Shown: in pieces, positions 35,307 to 37,342 of the stretch | How the letters are laid out: each line of letters starts with the position of its first letter | How positions within the stretch are numbered: the first letter of the stretch is position 1 | DNA from: Eubacteriaceae bacterium UBA1433 | GTDB lineage: Bacteria; Bacillota; Clostridia; Eubacteriales; UBA1433 | NCBI GenBank assembly: GCA_002329295.1 | Contig: DCTT01000008.1 | Location: 20,465 to 57,806 of the forward strand | Direction: 5' to 3' | DNA length: 37,342 nt | Notes under the pieces: generated by a model | Database searches by the model: none | Told to the model about the DNA's origin: nothing | The model's input: the letters and a program-made list of their open reading frames with translations, nothing else | Made by a program: the position numbers and the translations under genes

Positions 35307-35335
35307 GTAATATCCTCCGTTTCTTTTCCACATTA

Positions 35336-35365
35336 TTTATAGAAATATTTATAAATGGTGGTCAA
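35336..35365 (-). promoter_or_regulatory. Sigma-A promoter of the 2-oxoacid oxidoreductase operon
   Basis: On the - strand TTGACC (35365-35360) is followed after 18 bases by TATAAA (35341-35336), 10 of 12 consensus positions. The ferredoxin ATG lies 29 bases beyond. Confidence 0.7.
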
Positions 35366-35561
35366 CATATAGAAAAATCTGTGCAATAGAAGTGGTTTCG
35401 AAAGAGAAAAAAGGAAACCAGTACACTCTATAGAATATTTTAACATATTTACAAATAATTGCAACAGGGAAGTTCGTTTTTTTGACAATTATTTAACAGA
35501 AAAAACTGCAAATTCTACGGATACTTTTTATGTCGATAATGCAATTTTGTCAAATCTATTA

Positions 35562-35567
35562 TATAAT
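35562..35567 (+). promoter_or_regulatory. Possible -10 box for the MFS gene
   Basis: Perfect TATAAT 66 bases before the MFS start codon, but no recognisable -35 box at 16-18 bases and no TG extension, so an activator may be needed. Confidence 0.35.
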
Positions 35568-35633
35568 GTATTAGCATACTATATCAAGTAGAAAAAAAGA
35601 AAAATTCGAATCAATAAGCGGAAGGAAAAGAAA

Positions 35634-36950
35634 ATGGTTCAAGAAAAAAACAGAGCATACACGTATCGATGGATTGTGTTCGGCGTATTGTTGCTGACAT
35701 ATTTTTTTGTATTTTTTCATCGTTTGTCGCCGGCTGTGGTGAAAGTGAATTTAGAGGAAGCTTTCGGCATGACGGCAATGCAATATTCTAATTTAACGGC
35801 GGTGTATTTTTATCCTTATGCGATTATGCAAATACCCAGCGGCATATTGGCCGATACGCTGGGGGCGAGGAAGACCGGGGTCATCGGTTGTCTGACCATG
35901 GCTGTCGGCTCCATATTGTTTGGGATTGCACCGGGGTTTTCGATGTTGATGTTTGGAAGAATGCTTGTTGGGCTGGGAGCCAGCGTTATTTTCTTATCAA
36001 TTTTAAAAATACAGTCTACGTGGTTTGCGGAAAGTGAATTCGGCACGCTGACGGGAATGACGACCTTTGCGGGGAATCTCGGAGGCGCTGTGGCGCAGGG
36101 CCCCCTTGCTATGATGGTGGGGCTGCTTACCTGGAGAATGTCTTTTATTGCCATCGGCATTTTTTCGGCGTTTTTGGCCGTGCTGATTTTTGTTTTGGTG
36201 CGCAACAAACCCGAGGATAAAGGATTTGAGCCGATTGTGGCAGTGCGAAAGGAGACGCAGCAAAAACAGGCGGGCATTTGGCAGACGCTGAAAGAGATTG
36301 TTTTGTGCAGGCATATGTGGCCCATTATCATTATCAATTTTTTGGCGATGGGTGTGAACTTTACCATTACGGCCTGGGCGCTGCCTTATTTGACCGACGT
36401 CTATGGACTCAGTGTGAGCAAGGCCGGCGCCATTACCTTTTTTTACCCGTTAGGCGCTGCTGTGGGATGTATCGTTACGGGAGCAATAACGGATAAGATC
36501 AAAATGAGAAAACTCCCCGCGATCTTTATGTCTGTCGGTGCGATTGTTTGTTTGGTTTTGATTACGTTTCTCAATGGCGGCAAAGCGCCGTTGCCGGTTT
36601 TTGCCGTGTGTTTGATTTTGATTTCGGTTTTTTTGACTTATACGGTGTTGTTTTACGGATTGTCAAAGGATATCAATCATCCGAGCTTTTCGGGCATGTC
36701 CACGTCGGTGCCCAATGTGGCGGTCTTTGCCGGGGCGGCGGTGGTGCCGCTGGTCTTTGGCGGTGTTATCAGCAAATATCAGCCGATTTTGGGAAACCAG
36801 GGCGCTTATCAAAAGATGTTTTTGGGGTTTTTGGCGGTGTCGGTGATATGCACGGTTTTAAACTTCTTTTTACTGGAAACAAACTGTCGAAGCAGGTATG
36901 ATGAATTGCGTGAAGGAACCTATAAAAAGAATATTTTTTCATTAAAATAG
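35634..36950 (+). CDS. Major facilitator superfamily transporter
   Basis: A 438-residue membrane protein with about twelve hydrophobic helices. The N-terminal half has FHRLSPAVVKVNLEEAFGMTAMQYS, the loop 2-3 motif GILADTLGARKTG (the G-x-L-aD-r-x-G-r-k MFS signature), and MFGRMLVGLGASVIF in helix 4. The middle loop is cytoplasmic and charged (RNKPEDKGFEP). It resembles the organic-acid/phosphate-ester antiporter groups of MFS, but the substrate cannot be told. GGAAGG lies before the ATG. It is a monocistronic gene ending in the shared terminator at 36972, divergent from the oxidoreductase operon, which may hint at a carboxylate substrate. Confidence 0.85.
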   Translation: MVQEKNRAYTYRWIVFGVLLLTYFFVFFHRLSPAVVKVNLEEAFGMTAMQYSNLTAVYFYPYAIMQIPSGILADTLGARKTGVIGCLTMAVGSILFGIAPGFSMLMFGRMLVGLGASVIFLSILKIQSTWFAESEFGTLTGMTTFAGNLGGAVAQGPLAMMVGLLTWRMSFIAIGIFSAFLAVLIFVLVRNKPEDKGFEPIVAVRKETQQKQAGIWQTLKEIVLCRHMWPIIIINFLAMGVNFTITAWALPYLTDVYGLSVSKAGAITFFYPLGAAVGCIVTGAITDKIKMRKLPAIFMSVGAIVCLVLITFLNGGKAPLPVFAVCLILISVFLTYTVLFYGLSKDINHPSFSGMSTSVPNVAVFAGAAVVPLVFGGVISKYQPILGNQGAYQKMFLGFLAVSVICTVLNFFLLETNCRSRYDELREGTYKKNIFSLK

Positions 36951-36971
36951 AAATTCAAGAAAAAATATCAG

Positions 36972-36999
36972 AAAAAAAGACTCTTAGAGTCTTTTTTTT
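36972..36999. terminator. Bidirectional terminator between the MFS gene and luxS
   Basis: Seven As, stem GACTC-TTA-GAGTC, then eight Ts. It ends the + strand MFS gene and overlaps the luxS stop codon on the - strand, serving both convergent genes. Confidence 0.85.
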
Positions 37000-37342
37000 A
37001 TTCGGGGTAGCAGGTGTTTTGTGCGGTAAGCTGTGAGAGTACGGCGAGGTATTTGAGGCTTTCTGCCTTAGCTCCCGTCAGATCCATATCGGTATAGTTG
37101 CCGCATTCTTCGGCGGAAGCGCCGGGGATGTCGCCGTGAAAACCGGCGATAAAAGAAAAGGTGTCCGTCAAGATATCTTTCAGCTCTATAGGGGGGCGGT
37201 TTCCCTGCAAAATCAAGTAAAATCCCGTCCTGCAGCCCATGGGGCCAAAATAGATGACTTCATCGGCCAAGGAAGAATTACGAAGATAGGTGGCGCCTAA
37301 ATGTTCTATCGTGTGCATGACGGCGGGAGAAAGAACGGCGGG
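36998..37342 (-). CDS. luxS: S-ribosylhomocysteine lyase LuxS (N-terminus outside window)
   Basis: The frame is open to the right edge, so about 114 C-terminal residues are seen and the first 40 or so are missing. MHTIEHLGATYLRN contains the HxxxH metal-binding pair, MGCRTGFYL the catalytic cysteine, and EECGNYTDMDL the third metal ligand. LuxS cleaves S-ribosylhomocysteine to homocysteine and DPD, the precursor of AI-2, in the activated methyl cycle. The ATG at 37318 lies inside the conserved core (VMHTIEH) and is not the true start. The stop TAA overlaps the T-run of the shared terminator. Confidence 0.95.
   Translation of the reverse strand, partial: PAVLSPAVMHTIEHLGATYLRNSSLADEVIYFGPMGCRTGFYLILQGNRPPIELKDILTDTFSFIAGFHGDIPGASAEECGNYTDMDLTGAKAESLKYLAVLSQLTAQNTCYPE

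Larger units (their letters stand above)
35307..35633. other. Divergent intergenic region (oxidoreductase operon / MFS gene)
   Basis: 327 bases, very A+T-rich, without a gene. It holds a good leftward promoter (35336-35365), a rightward TATAAT (35562-35567), and a separated inverted pair TTTGACA (35481-35487) / TGTCAAA (35549-35555) of unknown meaning. Confidence 0.6.

Noticed and set aside
1..37342. Search by eye for tRNA genes, CRISPR repeats, transposases and insertion sequence ends
   Set aside because: No cloverleaf-like sequence, regular repeat array or transposase motif was seen; the mosaic at 15.2-17.0 kb shows no terminal inverted repeats.

Overview
The window looks like a chromosomal segment of an anaerobic, moderately A+T-rich Bacillota (Clostridia-like) bacterium. 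The evidence is a flavodiiron protein, a ferredoxin-dependent 2-oxoacid oxidoreductase, a YhaO/YhaN-type nuclease pair, the Bacillus-like order mltG-trmR-trhP, luxS, and strong AGGAGG-type ribosome binding sites. Genus cannot be fixed from the sequence alone. No tRNA, rRNA, CRISPR array or transposase was seen.

Region 1 (1-19737, all + strand) is a Wzx/Wzy-type surface-glycan cluster. It opens with a bacillosamine module: the tail of a PglF/CapD-type dehydratase, then PglE-, PglC- and PglD-like genes. These predict UDP-N,N'-diacetylbacillosamine and its transfer as a sugar phosphate to the lipid carrier. Next come a class II glutaminase fused to a WbpG/PseA-type PP-loop amidotransferase, and a GT4 glycosyltransferase. 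A 502-base non-coding gap with a terminator and a promoter follows. Module two carries WbpE-, WbpD-, WbpA- and WbpB-like genes, the full predicted route from UDP-GlcNAc to UDP-2,3-diacetamido-2,3-dideoxy-glucuronic acid. It continues with two GT4 enzymes flanking a second WbpG-like amidotransferase, and a Wzy polymerase. The end of the cluster is mosaic: a truncated 5' fragment of a flippase gene, an A+T-rich GT2 gene, a 395-base non-coding gap, a full-length Wzx flippase, and a Wzz-like co-polymerase whose C-terminal kinase-like domain lacks a Walker A motif. The product should be a glycan that starts with bacillosamine, contains at least one diamino uronic acid and possibly acetamidino or amide groups.

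Region 2 (19869-26124, + strand) is a likely operon behind a near-consensus promoter: a SbcD/YhaO-like nuclease, a SbcC/YhaN-like ATPase with a central membrane segment, a flavodiiron protein, the tRNA 2-thiouridylase MnmA, and a small lipoprotein. Region 3 (26161-32733, + strand) holds dnaE, mltG, trmR and trhP, ending in a strong bidirectional terminator. The last two act together on tRNA wobble uridine.

Region 4 (32743-35365, - strand) is a four-subunit 2-oxoacid:ferredoxin oxidoreductase operon (ferredoxin, alpha, beta, gamma). It is divergent from an MFS transporter gene (35634-36950, +), which meets the 3' part of luxS (- strand) over a shared terminator; luxS runs off the right edge.

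The most interesting points are the fused glutaminase/PP-loop amidotransferase, the flippase remnant that records a cassette insertion, and the kinase-dead co-polymerase.
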